A stretch of 64,000 bases of DNA, taken from assembly GCF_019456655.1 (NCBI RefSeq), contig NZ_CP080332.1, positions 2,294,001 to 2,358,000 on the forward strand. Reading direction: 5' to 3'. Shown piece by piece: positions 25,474 to 33,259 of the stretch (position 1 is its first letter; the number at the start of each line of letters is the position of its first letter). The position numbers and the translations under genes were made by a program. Origin of the DNA: Mycolicibacterium diernhoferi (GTDB taxonomy: Bacteria; Actinomycetota; Actinomycetes; Mycobacteriales; Mycobacteriaceae). The notes below the pieces were generated by a model. It was not told where the DNA came from and did no database searches. It worked only from the letters and a program-made list of their open reading frames with translations.

Positions 25474-27762
25474 TCAAGCCCGGGGCCGGGACTTTTCGGG
25501 GTCGTAGAACGGGAATGTCGTGACGGTGGCCGGAATCCGCTTGCGGTGGCCGTCGAGCTTGCCGATCTCCACCCGGGTGCCGGGCTCGGCGTGCTGTACC
25601 GCCATCCGGCACAACGCGATACCGGCGCCCAGAATCGGGGACCGCACCCCGCTGGTGACCACGCCGACCTGGGCGCGACCGATGTGCACACAGTCGCCGT
25701 GGCCGGCGGTCTCGTTACCGTCCAGGCGCAGGCCGACCAGTACCCGCTGCGGGTGCGCCTTACGTTCGGTCAACGCCGCCCGGCCGATGAAGTCGTCGGT
25801 CTTGGTCTTCAGGGGGACGGCGAACCCGATGCCCGCCTCGAACGGGTCGGTCTGATCGTCGAATTCGTGTCCCGCGGCGATCAGGCCGGATTCCACTCGC
25901 AGCAATTCGAGTGCCTCCAGCCCGAGCGGTGCGATTCCGTGTGGGGCTCCGGCGGTCCACACCGCATCCCACAGCGTCCCGCCGTCGTCGGGGTGCACCC
26001 ACAGTTCGTAGCCGAGTTCGCCGGTGTACCCGGTGCGCGATACCAACAACGGAGGCCCATCGGGGCCGCCCAACCTTCCGATCAGAAACCGGAACCAGCC
26101 CAGATCCCGTAGCGTGGGCTGGGTCGGTGGTGTCCAGATCAGTCCGGCGAGCAGGTCGCGGCTGGCCGGACCCTGCACGGCGATGTTGTGCATCTGATCG
26201 GTGGAGTCCTTGATCCACACCTGTTGCAGGCCCAGCTTCTCGGCCTGGGTGCGCAACCAGATCCCGTCGTGGGGATCCCCGCCGATGAATCGGAAGTTGT
26301 TATCGCCCAGACGCAATACCGTGCAGTCGTCGATCACTCCGCCGGTCTCGGTACACATCGCCGAGTACACCACCTGACCGCGGGACAGCCGGCGGATATC
26401 GCGGGTCAGGGTGGCCTGCAGCAGGGTTTCCGCGTCGGGCCCCAGCACCTCGAACTTGCGCAGCGCCGACAGGTCCATCACCGCGACCCGTTCGCGGCAT
26501 GCCCAGTACTCGTGTTGCGGTCCGTACCCGTCGAAACTGTTCGGCAGCCAGTAGCCGTGATACTCGGTGAAGGTGGACGTCAGCGCACCGGTGCGGTCGG
26601 CGAACGCGGTGGGCTTGGTCAGTACGGGTTCGGAGTCCGGCGTCAGCCGGTGTCCCACCGCCACAGAGAACCTCCTGGTGGAGTCGTAGACGCGCACGTG
26701 GATGTCGGTGGGCATCCAGCCGTTGGCGGGGTCTATATCGTCCGGACAGGCCGACGATGCGCACACCAGGTCGGTGCACGCGCGCAGCATCACGTAGTCG
26801 CCCGGCCGTGACCACGGCTCATCGGAGGTGAGCTGGTGTGCCGCGTCGAAGGCGGTGTTGTAGAACAGATTCAGCGCCGGCCAGCCCGCCCGGGCGGCCA
26901 CGCCGAACCGGGACAGGGTGGCGTTGAAGTTGTCGGTGCAGTTGACATGCCCCGGATAGCCGAGATCCGCGTAGTACTTGGCGGTGCAGGCCAACGCGAA
27001 CGTGTCGTGCCGGCCGACGGTGTCGCGCACCACCTCGACCAGTGGTTGGGCCCGACTGTCGAAGAACTTGCCGGACAGACCGGGCTGCGGGTACGCGCCG
27101 CCTCCGATGGTGCGGGTGGTGGTGGGGTCCAGACCGTACTCGCGACCACCGTCCAACCCGCGTGCATCGAAGGCCAGAAAGTCCGAGCACTGTCGACCTT
27201 CGACATCGATGATCTGGATGAACTGCCCGGCCCGGATTTCGTAGGACGATGCCGTCGACGATCCGATTCGCATGTCCCACAACGGTTCGGCCAGTGGTGC
27301 AGGTAGCTCGCGTGCCTCCGGGCGCGCCGGCTTCGCGCGGTGCACCTCCACCATCACCTCCGACGGCGGGTTGGGGTCCGCGCCGGCCAGATCCATCCGG
27401 GATGCCGGCGCGGCGACCAGGACGACGGCGTCCGCGTCGACACCGAAGCCCGACCGGGCCCCGGCGGCGGAGTCATCGCCGAACAGTCGGAGGGCCCTGG
27501 CCCGGTCCTGATCGATGTGTCGCGACAGCAGGGTCAGGATGCGCCCGGCCGCGTAGCCGATCTCGTCGGGTCCGGCCACCAGGCTGCGCAGGACGGTGGC
27601 GGGCGCGTCCGGGGTCCACCCGGTGACGGCGCGCGGGTCGGCGGCGAGCACCGTCAGTTCTGCGGGTTGGCGGCCGAATCGGTCGATCACCTCGAAGCGG
27701 TCACCGCCGGAGACCGTCAGCGCGGTGACCGAACCGGGTGCCACCCGGAAACGTTCGATCAT
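25474..27762 (-). CDS. tdm: TMAO demethylase-like DUF1989-GcvT fusion (Tdm)
   Basis: A 762-residue fusion. An N-terminal region (1-180) resembles a degenerate DUF1989 half. A DUF1989 domain (about 190-390) follows, with SSYEIRAGQFIQIIDVEGRQ, a conserved VNCTDNFN Cys and LRACTDLVCASSACP, consistent with a Cys-ligated zinc site. The rest (about 410-760) is a GcvT-type folate-binding domain (SALRKFEVLGPDA, SRTGYTGELGYELWV). This architecture is that of TMAO demethylase, which splits TMAO to dimethylamine and formaldehyde, trapping the latter on tetrahydrofolate. I start at the ATG at 27762, 18 bp after the cupin stop. It ends 25 bp before tmm; a dimethylglycine-type demethylase is the alternative. 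Confidence 0.85.
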   Translation of the reverse strand: MIERFRVAPGSVTALTVSGGDRFEVIDRFGRQPAELTVLAADPRAVTGWTPDAPATVLRSLVAGPDEIGYAAGRILTLLSRHIDQDRARALRLFGDDSAAGARSGFGVDADAVVLVAAPASRMDLAGADPNPPSEVMVEVHRAKPARPEARELPAPLAEPLWDMRIGSSTASSYEIRAGQFIQIIDVEGRQCSDFLAFDARGLDGGREYGLDPTTTRTIGGGAYPQPGLSGKFFDSRAQPLVEVVRDTVGRHDTFALACTAKYYADLGYPGHVNCTDNFNATLSRFGVAARAGWPALNLFYNTAFDAAHQLTSDEPWSRPGDYVMLRACTDLVCASSACPDDIDPANGWMPTDIHVRVYDSTRRFSVAVGHRLTPDSEPVLTKPTAFADRTGALTSTFTEYHGYWLPNSFDGYGPQHEYWACRERVAVMDLSALRKFEVLGPDAETLLQATLTRDIRRLSRGQVVYSAMCTETGGVIDDCTVLRLGDNNFRFIGGDPHDGIWLRTQAEKLGLQQVWIKDSTDQMHNIAVQGPASRDLLAGLIWTPPTQPTLRDLGWFRFLIGRLGGPDGPPLLVSRTGYTGELGYELWVHPDDGGTLWDAVWTAGAPHGIAPLGLEALELLRVESGLIAAGHEFDDQTDPFEAGIGFAVPLKTKTDDFIGRAALTERKAHPQRVLVGLRLDGNETAGHGDCVHIGRAQVGVVTSGVRSPILGAGIALCRMAVQHAEPGTRVEIGKLDGHRKRIPATVTTFPFYDPEKSRPRA

Positions 27763-27779
27763 GCTGTCCGACAGCGTGA

Positions 27780-28154
27780 TCAGGGGGCGAACGACCGGTG
27801 GCCGACGTAGAACGCCAGCGCGTAGTCCGGGGTGGAGAACAGGATCCGCGAACCCTTGGGGAAGAAGATGGCGTCCTTGGCCCGGGCGATCTGTACCTGA
27901 CCGGTGTCCGGGTTCTCCAGCCGGAACTCGCCTTGCAGGACGACCTTCATCTCGTCGTAGGCGTAGTAATAGTCCAGCGGCGCATCGGTATTCCGCAGCG
28001 CGAAGTAACCCGCACACATCGGCACATCGTCGGGGTTGGCGTAGACGTCGTCGATGAACCCTTCGGTGCCCGGGTACTGCGCCAGGGGCATCTGCGGCAG
28101 GGTCTGCCAAAAACCGGATGTCACAAGAAATTCGGGCGCGGACGTGCTCGTCAC
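27780..28154 (-). CDS. Small cupin protein of the tdm-tmm operon
   Basis: A 124-residue single-domain cupin of the EutQ/DUF861 type. YAYDEMKVVLQGEFRLEN is the first cupin motif, with E in the metal-ligand position, and AIFFPKGSRILFSTPDYALAFYV carries the second. The GTG at 28154 is chosen because GGAGG lies just upstream and the text begins V-T-S-T-S-A-P-E-F; a longer frame to 28208 would cover the candidate operator. It is the first gene of the cupin-tdm-tmm operon and may bind a ligand or metal for the pathway; its function is unknown. Confidence 0.8.
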   Translation of the reverse strand: MTSTSAPEFLVTSGFWQTLPQMPLAQYPGTEGFIDDVYANPDDVPMCAGYFALRNTDAPLDYYYAYDEMKVVLQGEFRLENPDTGQVQIARAKDAIFFPKGSRILFSTPDYALAFYVGHRSFAP

Positions 28155-28173
28155 GAAACCTCCAGAATGATCT

Positions 28174-28200
28174 CTCACATGAAACTGCGTCTGATGTGAG
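28174..28200. promoter_or_regulatory. Inverted repeat upstream of the cupin-tdm-tmm operon
   Basis: Perfect arms CTCACAT and ATGTGAG are separated by 13 bp and lie 20-46 bp upstream of the cupin start codon. Position and symmetry suit an operator for a dimeric regulator. No regulator gene is adjacent, so the protein would be encoded elsewhere. Confidence 0.5.
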
Positions 28201-28249
28201 GAAACCACTGGTCGATTTCCGCGAGATTACGCCCGCGTACCCGGGCTGT

Positions 28250-28283
28250 AGCGGAACCGCCGGCGCAATCCGGCGGTTCCGCT
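28250..28283. terminator. Hairpin terminator after the SsuD-like gene
   Basis: Perfect 14-nt arms at 28250-28263 and 28270-28283 with a 6-nt loop CGCAAT. It sits just beyond the stop of the minus-strand SsuD-like gene and separates it from the downstream cupin operon. Confidence 0.75.
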
Positions 28284-28287
28284 CAGG

Positions 28288-29457
28288 TCAGCGCGCCGCG
28301 CCGACGAACGGAATCGACACGTTCGACGGCTCGGAGGAGCCGGCGTTGAACAGGCCGCGCTCGCGCAGGATCGGCACCACGCCCTCACCGAACCAGAACA
28401 GTTCCTCCAGATGCGGGTAGCCGGAGAAGATGAACTCGTCGATACCGATCTCGGCGTACTCGGCGATGCGGTCGGCGACCTCGGTGTGGCTGCCCACCAG
28501 GGCGGTGCCCGCGCCACCGCGGACCAGGCCCACGCCCGACCACAGGTTCGGTGAGATCTCCAGACTGCGGGCGTCCGACCAGGTTCCGGCGGTGCGGTTG
28601 GCCTCGTGCAGCGCCAGCATCCGCTTCTGGCCCTCGGACTGGCTGCGGGCCAGGCCGGCCTGGGCGGCCGCCACGGTCTCCTCGTCGAGCGCGCCGATCA
28701 GCTTGTCGGCCTGCGCCCACGCCTCCTCGGAGGTGTCCCGGGAGATGGTGTGCAAGCGGATGCCGAAGCGCAGCTGGCGGCCCTCCTTCTCGGCCTCCTC
28801 GCGGATCCAGGCGATCTTCTCGGCGACGGCGGCCGGCGGCTCACCCCAGGTGAGATAGACATCGGAATGCCGCGCCGCGACCGGGCCGGCGGCCTTCGAG
28901 CTCCCGCCGAAGTACAGCGGGGGCACCGGGCTGGGTGGCACGGCCAGCGCGGCCTCCTCGACCTTGATGTACTCACCGTCCAGGCTGACCGTCTCTCCGG
29001 CCCACAGCCGGCGCACCACCTCGAGGAACTCGTCGGCGCGGGCGTAGCGGGCGTCCTTGTCCAGGTGATCGCCGAAGGCGCGCTGTTCGTGAGCCTCGCC
29101 GCCGACGACCACGTTGAGCAGGATGCGGCCGGGGGCGTGACGGGCGAAAGTGGCCGCCATCTGGGCCGACAGCGTCGGGCTGATCAGACCGGGGCGGAAG
29201 GCCACCAGGAACGCCAGCGACGTCGTCTCGCGCGCCAGCAGCGCGGCGGTGACGAACGCGTCCTCACACCAGGCGCCGGTGGGGATGAGTGCACCGGTGA
29301 ACCCGAACCGCTCGGCGGAGCGCACGATCGACGCCAGATAGTCGATGGAGGCCTCGCGGTCACCGCCGGCCGCGCCGGCCGGGGTGCCGTGGCCACCGCC
29401 GACGATCAGGCGGCTGTCGCCGTAGGTGGGCAGAAACCAGTGCAACTTCACAGTCAC
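28288..29457 (-). CDS. SsuD-like FMNH2-dependent alkanesulfonate monooxygenase (LLM class)
   Basis: A 389-residue luciferase-like monooxygenase. LHWFLPTYGDSR at the N-terminus, ALIPTGAWCEDAF near 55, LNVVVGGEAHEQRAFGD near 115 and YFGGSSKAAGPVAARHSDVYLTWGEPP near 180 match SsuD-type enzymes, which release sulfite from alkanesulfonates using FMNH2 from a reductase. No SsuE reductase or transporter is present in the window. It starts at GTG 29457, opposite the DUF177 gene. The SfnB-like gene downstream suggests a shared organosulfur theme. Confidence 0.9.
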   Translation of the reverse strand: MTVKLHWFLPTYGDSRLIVGGGHGTPAGAAGGDREASIDYLASIVRSAERFGFTGALIPTGAWCEDAFVTAALLARETTSLAFLVAFRPGLISPTLSAQMAATFARHAPGRILLNVVVGGEAHEQRAFGDHLDKDARYARADEFLEVVRRLWAGETVSLDGEYIKVEEAALAVPPSPVPPLYFGGSSKAAGPVAARHSDVYLTWGEPPAAVAEKIAWIREEAEKEGRQLRFGIRLHTISRDTSEEAWAQADKLIGALDEETVAAAQAGLARSQSEGQKRMLALHEANRTAGTWSDARSLEISPNLWSGVGLVRGGAGTALVGSHTEVADRIAEYAEIGIDEFIFSGYPHLEELFWFGEGVVPILRERGLFNAGSSEPSNVSIPFVGAAR

Positions 29458-29639
29458 GGAATCATCCTTTACGCAGCTAGTTAACTTCGAACACGATTAT
29501 CGACCCCCGCGAGATCGGTGGCCGCCACCGGCAACCCCGCCCCCTCGGACCACCGACCTCACCGGCCACGGGGCTGGTGCCGACTTAAAATCTCGCTGAT
29601 CCAGTATCGGGTGCGAACGGTGCGCCACCACCATCGCAG

Positions 29640-29645
29640 TAGGAT
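29640..29645 (+). promoter_or_regulatory. Leaderless-type -10 box (TAGGAT) of the DUF177 gene
   Basis: TAGGAT ends 7 nt before the ATG at 29653, supporting both that start and a leaderless transcript for the DUF177-rnc-mutM operon. Confidence 0.6.
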
Positions 29646-29652
29646 CGGCGGC

Positions 29653-30210
29653 ATGGCTGGCAAGAATCCCCTCGCGATCGACATCTCGCGGCTGGGTCGT
29701 CGGCCGGGCTCGATGATCGAGGTGCACGAGACGGTGCCGTCGCCGTCGCGCATCGGTCTGGACCTGATCCGCATCGAGGCGGGCGCTCCGCTGGAGCTGG
29801 ACCTGCGCATCGAATCGGTGTCCGAAGGCGCACTGGTGACCGGGACCGTCTCCGGGCCCACCACCGGGGAATGCGTGCGTTGCCTGGAACCGCTGACCGG
29901 CGATGTGTCCATCGACATCACCGAACTGTTCGCCTACCCGGGCAGCGTCACCGAGGCGACCACCGAAGAGGATGAGGTCGGTCACGTCGTCGACGACCGG
30001 GTGGACATCGAGCAGTCCGTCGTGGACGCCGTCGGCCTGGTGCTGCCGTTCTCGCCGCTGTGCCGGCCGGACTGCGCCGGGTTGTGCCCGGACTGCGGTG
30101 TCGCGCTCGCCGACGTCGAGCCGGACCACTCGCACGACAAGATCGATCCCCGCTGGGCGAAGTTGGCTGCGCTGCGGGAGCAGGCCGGAGACGAGACCAG
30201 TGACGGCTGA
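29653..30210 (+). CDS. DUF177 (YceD-type) protein
   Basis: A 185-residue protein of the DUF177 family, which in other bacteria lies before rpmF and has been linked to 23S rRNA processing. [15 protein letters not shown] opens the domain. CVRCLEP near residue 77 and [12 protein letters not shown] near 140 look like zinc-binding knuckles. The ATG is supported by a -10 box 7 nt upstream. The gene overlaps rnc by 11 bp, and the order DUF177-rnc-mutM is the mycobacterial arrangement without rpmF. Confidence 0.9.
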   Translation: MAGKNPLAIDISRLGRRPGSMIEVHETVPSPSRIGLDLIRIEAGAPLELDLRIESVSEGALVTGTVSGPTTGECVRCLEPLTGDVSIDITELFAYPGSVTEATTEEDEVGHVVDDRVDIEQSVVDAVGLVLPFSPLCRPDCAGLCPDCGVALADVEPDHSHDKIDPRWAKLAALREQAGDETSDG

Positions 30211-30916
30211 CCACGAGTCGTTGCTCGACGCGCTGGGGGTGGTGCTGCCGGCGGACCTGCTCACCATCGCGCTGACCCACCGCAGTTACTCCTACGAGAA
30301 CGGCGGGCTGCCCACCAACGAGCGCCTGGAGTTCCTCGGTGACGCGGTGCTCGGGCTGACCATCACCGAGGAGCTCTACCACCGGCATCCCGACCGCCCG
30401 GAGGGCGATCTGGCCAAGCTGCGGGCCAGCATCGTCAACACCCAGGCGTTGGCCGACGTCGGACGCAAGCTGGGGCTCGGCGAGCACCTGCTGCTGGGTA
30501 AGGGTGAGGAGAGCTCCGGCGGCGCAGACAAATCCAGCATCCTCGCCGATGGTGTCGAATCACTCTTGGGCGCAATCTATCTGGCCAAGGGCAATGAGGT
30601 GGCCCGGGAGGCCGTTCTGCGGCTGTTCAGCGAGTTGCTCGACACCGCACCGACCTTGGGTGCGGGCCTGGACTGGAAGAGCAGCCTGCAGGAACTGTCC
30701 GTCGCGAAGGGGCTGGGCCCGCCGACGTACACGGTGACCGCGCAGGGCCCGGACCACGACAAGGAATTCACCGCCGTCGTCACCGTGGCAGAGCGCGAAT
30801 ACGGCCGCGGCATCGGGCGCAACAAGAAAGAGGCGGAACTCAAGGCGGCCGCGGCGGCTTGGAGTGCCATCAGCGACTCGGACGGCGACGAGACCGGGGA
30901 TGCCCGAACTTCCTGA
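30200..30916 (+). CDS. rnc: Ribonuclease III
   Basis: A 238-residue double-strand-specific endoribonuclease for rRNA and mRNA processing. The signature [14 protein letters not shown] (near 38-51) supplies catalytic Glu and Asp, and [13 protein letters not shown] near 115 the second acidic pair. A dsRNA-binding domain follows from about 160 ([15 protein letters not shown] ... [15 protein letters not shown]). The GTG start overlaps the DUF177 gene by 11 bp, with GGAG 9 nt upstream, and the 3' end overlaps mutM by 17 bp, a tightly coupled operon. Confidence 0.97.
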   Translation: MTADHESLLDALGVVLPADLLTIALTHRSYSYENGGLPTNERLEFLGDAVLGLTITEELYHRHPDRPEGDLAKLRASIVNTQALADVGRKLGLGEHLLLGKGEESSGGADKSSILADGVESLLGAIYLAKGNEVAREAVLRLFSELLDTAPTLGAGLDWKSSLQELSVAKGLGPPTYTVTAQGPDHDKEFTAVVTVAEREYGRGIGRNKKEAELKAAAAAWSAISDSDGDETGDARTS

Positions 30917-31769
30917 GGTCGAGGTCGTGCGGCGGGGGTTGGCCGCACACGTCCTGGACCGCACCATCACCGATGCGCAGGTGTTGCACCCGCGCGCCGC
31001 GCGCCGGCACCTGGCGGGCGCCAACGATCTCGTTGCTCGCCTGCGGGGCAACACGATCACCGGCACCGGCCGGCGCGGTAAGTACCTGTGGCTCACCCTG
31101 GCCAGCGGTGATGCGCTCGTCGTGCACCTGGGGATGAGCGGGCAGATGCTGCTGGGGCCGGTGCCCAACCCGTCGCATCTGCGCATCACCACCACCCTCG
31201 ACAACGGGGTCACGATGAACTTCGTCGACCAGCGGACCTTCGGCGGCTGGATGCTGACCGATGTGGTCACCATCGACGGCACCGAGGTCCCCGAACCCGT
31301 CGCGCACATCGCGCGGGATCCACTGGACCCCGCGTTCGATCGCGACGGCGTGGTAACGGTGTTGCGGCGCAAGCATTCCGAGATCAAACGGCAGCTTCTC
31401 GACCAGACCGTGGTGTCCGGGATCGGCAACATCTACGCCGATGAGGCGTTGTGGCGGGCCAGGATCAACGGGGCCCGGATGGCCTCGGCGCTGACCCGGC
31501 GCCAACTGGCCGAACTGCTCGACGCCGCGGCCGAGGTGATGACCGGCGCGCTGAGCCAGGGCGGGACGTCCTTCGACTCGTTGTATGTGAACGTCAACGG
31601 GGAGTCCGGCTACTTCGAGCGGTCGCTGGAGGCCTACGGGCGCGTCGATCAGGCCTGCCGGCGCTGCGGTGCGGTGATGCAACGCGAGAAGTTCATGAAC
31701 CGCTCGTCGTATTACTGCCCGAAATGCCAACCGCGCCCGCGGATCCGCCGGACCGCTATTTCTGGCTGA
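30900..31769 (+). CDS. mutM: Formamidopyrimidine-DNA glycosylase
   Basis: A 289-residue base-excision repair enzyme that removes 8-oxoguanine and FaPy. It has the catalytic P-E-L-P-E-V-E-V N-terminus (Pro2, Glu3), the KYLWL beta-clamp Lys, [13 protein letters not shown] with the H2TH motif, and a C-terminal zinc finger CRRCGAV ... YYCPKC. All catalytic and zinc residues are present. It overlaps rnc by 17 bp and the convergent proline-rich membrane protein gene by 14 bp. Confidence 0.97.
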   Translation: MPELPEVEVVRRGLAAHVLDRTITDAQVLHPRAARRHLAGANDLVARLRGNTITGTGRRGKYLWLTLASGDALVVHLGMSGQMLLGPVPNPSHLRITTTLDNGVTMNFVDQRTFGGWMLTDVVTIDGTEVPEPVAHIARDPLDPAFDRDGVVTVLRRKHSEIKRQLLDQTVVSGIGNIYADEALWRARINGARMASALTRRQLAELLDAAAEVMTGALSQGGTSFDSLYVNVNGESGYFERSLEAYGRVDQACRRCGAVMQREKFMNRSSYYCPKCQPRPRIRRTAISG

Positions 31770-32403
31770 ACTCCACCGCCGCGGACATGCAGACCTTCCA
31801 CTCGCCGGCCTCCTTGCGGAAGTAGGCGGTGTCGAACGGCCCGGCGTCGCTCATCCGAGCCGAGGCGACCTCGCCCTTGATCTGGATGTCACTGGCGGTC
31901 ACCTCGGTGGTCGGGACACCCGGCATCTCGATGCCCTGCAGGATCTGACCGAGTTCGCCCAGCGCACTGAACATTCCGGCCTCGGCGGCGCAGAAGTACC
32001 GGCCGAGCTCGGAGAAGTCACCGGCGTTGCCGGCCGCGCCGAAGTCCTCGACCAGTTGCGCGATCTCGGCTTCATCGGTGGAGACCAGGATTTCGTCACC
32101 GGAACGGAACAGGAAGATCCCGCCGACCACCAGCGCCGCGATGACCAGCACGCTGGCCACGCCACCGAGAATCCACCAGTTGGCGTTGCTCTTCTTCGGC
32201 GGTTGTGGGGGATAGGGGTAGGGATAGCCCGGCGGTACCGCGCCGTAACCGTAAGGCTGGGCACCGTAGGGCGGCTGGCCGTAGGGCTGCCCCGGCGGCG
32301 CTTCGTAGGCCGGGTAGTCGTACGTCGGGGGCTGCTGTTCGGGACCCGGCTCCGGACCCCAAGGGCCCTGCGGGCCCGGTTGTTGCGGGGGGTAATAGGT
32401 CAC
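31756..32403 (-). CDS. Proline-rich N-terminus, single-pass membrane protein
   Basis: A 215-residue protein: residues 1-70 are a cytoplasmic Pro/Tyr/Gly/Gln-rich region ([18 protein letters not shown]), residues 76-98 a transmembrane helix, and the rest a small extracytoplasmic domain with two Cys (RYFC, KVC). The C-terminal domain resembles NTF2/DUF4878-like folds in mycobacterial membrane proteins; this is a weak recognition. It shares overall design with the protein at 40049-41194 but not its repeats. It is convergent with mutM and has no operon partner. Confidence 0.82.
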   Translation of the reverse strand: MTYYPPQQPGPQGPWGPEPGPEQQPPTYDYPAYEAPPGQPYGQPPYGAQPYGYGAVPPGYPYPYPPQPPKKSNANWWILGGVASVLVIAALVVGGIFLFRSGDEILVSTDEAEIAQLVEDFGAAGNAGDFSELGRYFCAAEAGMFSALGELGQILQGIEMPGVPTTEVTASDIQIKGEVASARMSDAGPFDTAYFRKEAGEWKVCMSAAVEFSQK

Positions 32404-32503
32404 GGCGACGGCTCCTCAGCTGGTGTAGTTCAACACTAACCCGGGATGCAACCGGCGCTGGGGCTTTGCCGGGCGTGGCGAAACCGGCCCCGCGGGCCCT
32501 CCG

Positions 32504-32509
32504 TAGACT
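32504..32509 (+). promoter_or_regulatory. Leaderless-type -10 box (TAGACT) of the OsmC gene
   Basis: TAGACT lies 7 nt before the ATG at 32517, so the transcript probably starts at the start codon. Confidence 0.6.
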
Positions 32510-32516
32510 CGCCCGA

Positions 32517-32945
32517 ATGACAGAACTGTGGGTCGAGCGGACCGGCGTGCGCCGCTACACCGGGCGGAGCACGCGCGGCGCTGAGGTGCTGGTGGGGTCC
32601 GAAGACGTCGAGGGCGTGTTCACCCCGGGCGAGCTCATGAAGATCGCGCTGGCGGCCTGCAGCGGTATGAGTAGCGACGCGCCGTTGCGCCGCCGTCTCG
32701 GGGATGACTACGCCGCCACCATCCGGGTGTCCGGGCCGGCCGACCGCGAGCAGGAGCGCTACCCGCTGCTCGCCGAGACCCTGGAGATCGATCTGTCCGG
32801 TCTGACCGAGGACGAGGTGAAACGGCTGCGGGTGGTCGTCGAACGCGCGATCGACCAGGTCTGCACCGTCGGGCGCACCCTCAAATCCGGGACCGAGGTC
32901 ACCTTCGAGGTGAAGGTCGATGAGCGTTCCCACGAAGAGAAATAG
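32517..32945 (+). CDS. OsmC/Ohr-family protein
   Basis: A 142-residue OsmC-like protein, a family of thiol-dependent peroxidases that detoxify organic hydroperoxides. GELMKIALAACSGMSSD near residue 40 holds the first Cys in the LLxxALAxC context, and VCTVGRTLKSGTEV near 120 the second, so the catalytic pair is present. It equals Rv2923c in position. It leads acyP, 6 bp away, and smc, and has a leaderless-type promoter. Confidence 0.9.
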   Translation: MTELWVERTGVRRYTGRSTRGAEVLVGSEDVEGVFTPGELMKIALAACSGMSSDAPLRRRLGDDYAATIRVSGPADREQERYPLLAETLEIDLSGLTEDEVKRLRVVVERAIDQVCTVGRTLKSGTEVTFEVKVDERSHEEK

Positions 32946-32951
32946 GCACAG

Positions 32952-33233
32952 ATGGCCGACGATGTGATCCGACTCAACGCCTGGGTGCACGGGGACGTGC
33001 AGGGCGTCGGTTTCCGCTGGTGGACGCGATCGCGCGCGCTGGAGCTCGGGCTGACCGGGTATGCACAGAACAAGCCCGACGGGCGTGTCCACGTCGTCGC
33101 GCAGGGTCCGCGTCCGGCGTGCGAGCGGCTGTTGGACCTGCTGAAATCCGGTCAGACGCCGGGAACGGTGGATTCGGTGATCTCGGATTGGCTGGCACCC
33201 GGCGATCCGATCGACGGCTTCAGCGAACGCTGA
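32952..33233 (+). CDS. acyP: Acylphosphatase
   Basis: A 93-residue acylphosphatase that hydrolyses carboxyl-phosphate bonds. GDVQGVGFRWWTRSRA carries the phosphate-binding loop with the catalytic Arg, and YAQNKPDGRVHVVAQG carries the catalytic Asn and second family signature. Size is typical. It lies between the OsmC gene and smc as in M. tuberculosis. Confidence 0.96.
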   Translation: MADDVIRLNAWVHGDVQGVGFRWWTRSRALELGLTGYAQNKPDGRVHVVAQGPRPACERLLDLLKSGQTPGTVDSVISDWLAPGDPIDGFSER

Positions 33234-33245
33234 CGGCGGCGACGG

Positions 33246-33251
33246 TAGGGT
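33246..33251 (+). promoter_or_regulatory. Leaderless-type -10 box (TAGGGT) of smc
   Basis: TAGGGT lies 8 nt before the smc ATG, in the 26-bp gap after acyP, which indicates a promoter for smc separate from read-through. Confidence 0.55.
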
Positions 33252-33259
33252 AACTCGGC

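Noticed and set aside
27762..27800. Possible frameshift joining the cupin and the Tdm-like gene
   Set aside because: Each has its own start and complete domains, and the upstream continuation of the tdm frame reads as noncoding shadow of the cupin.
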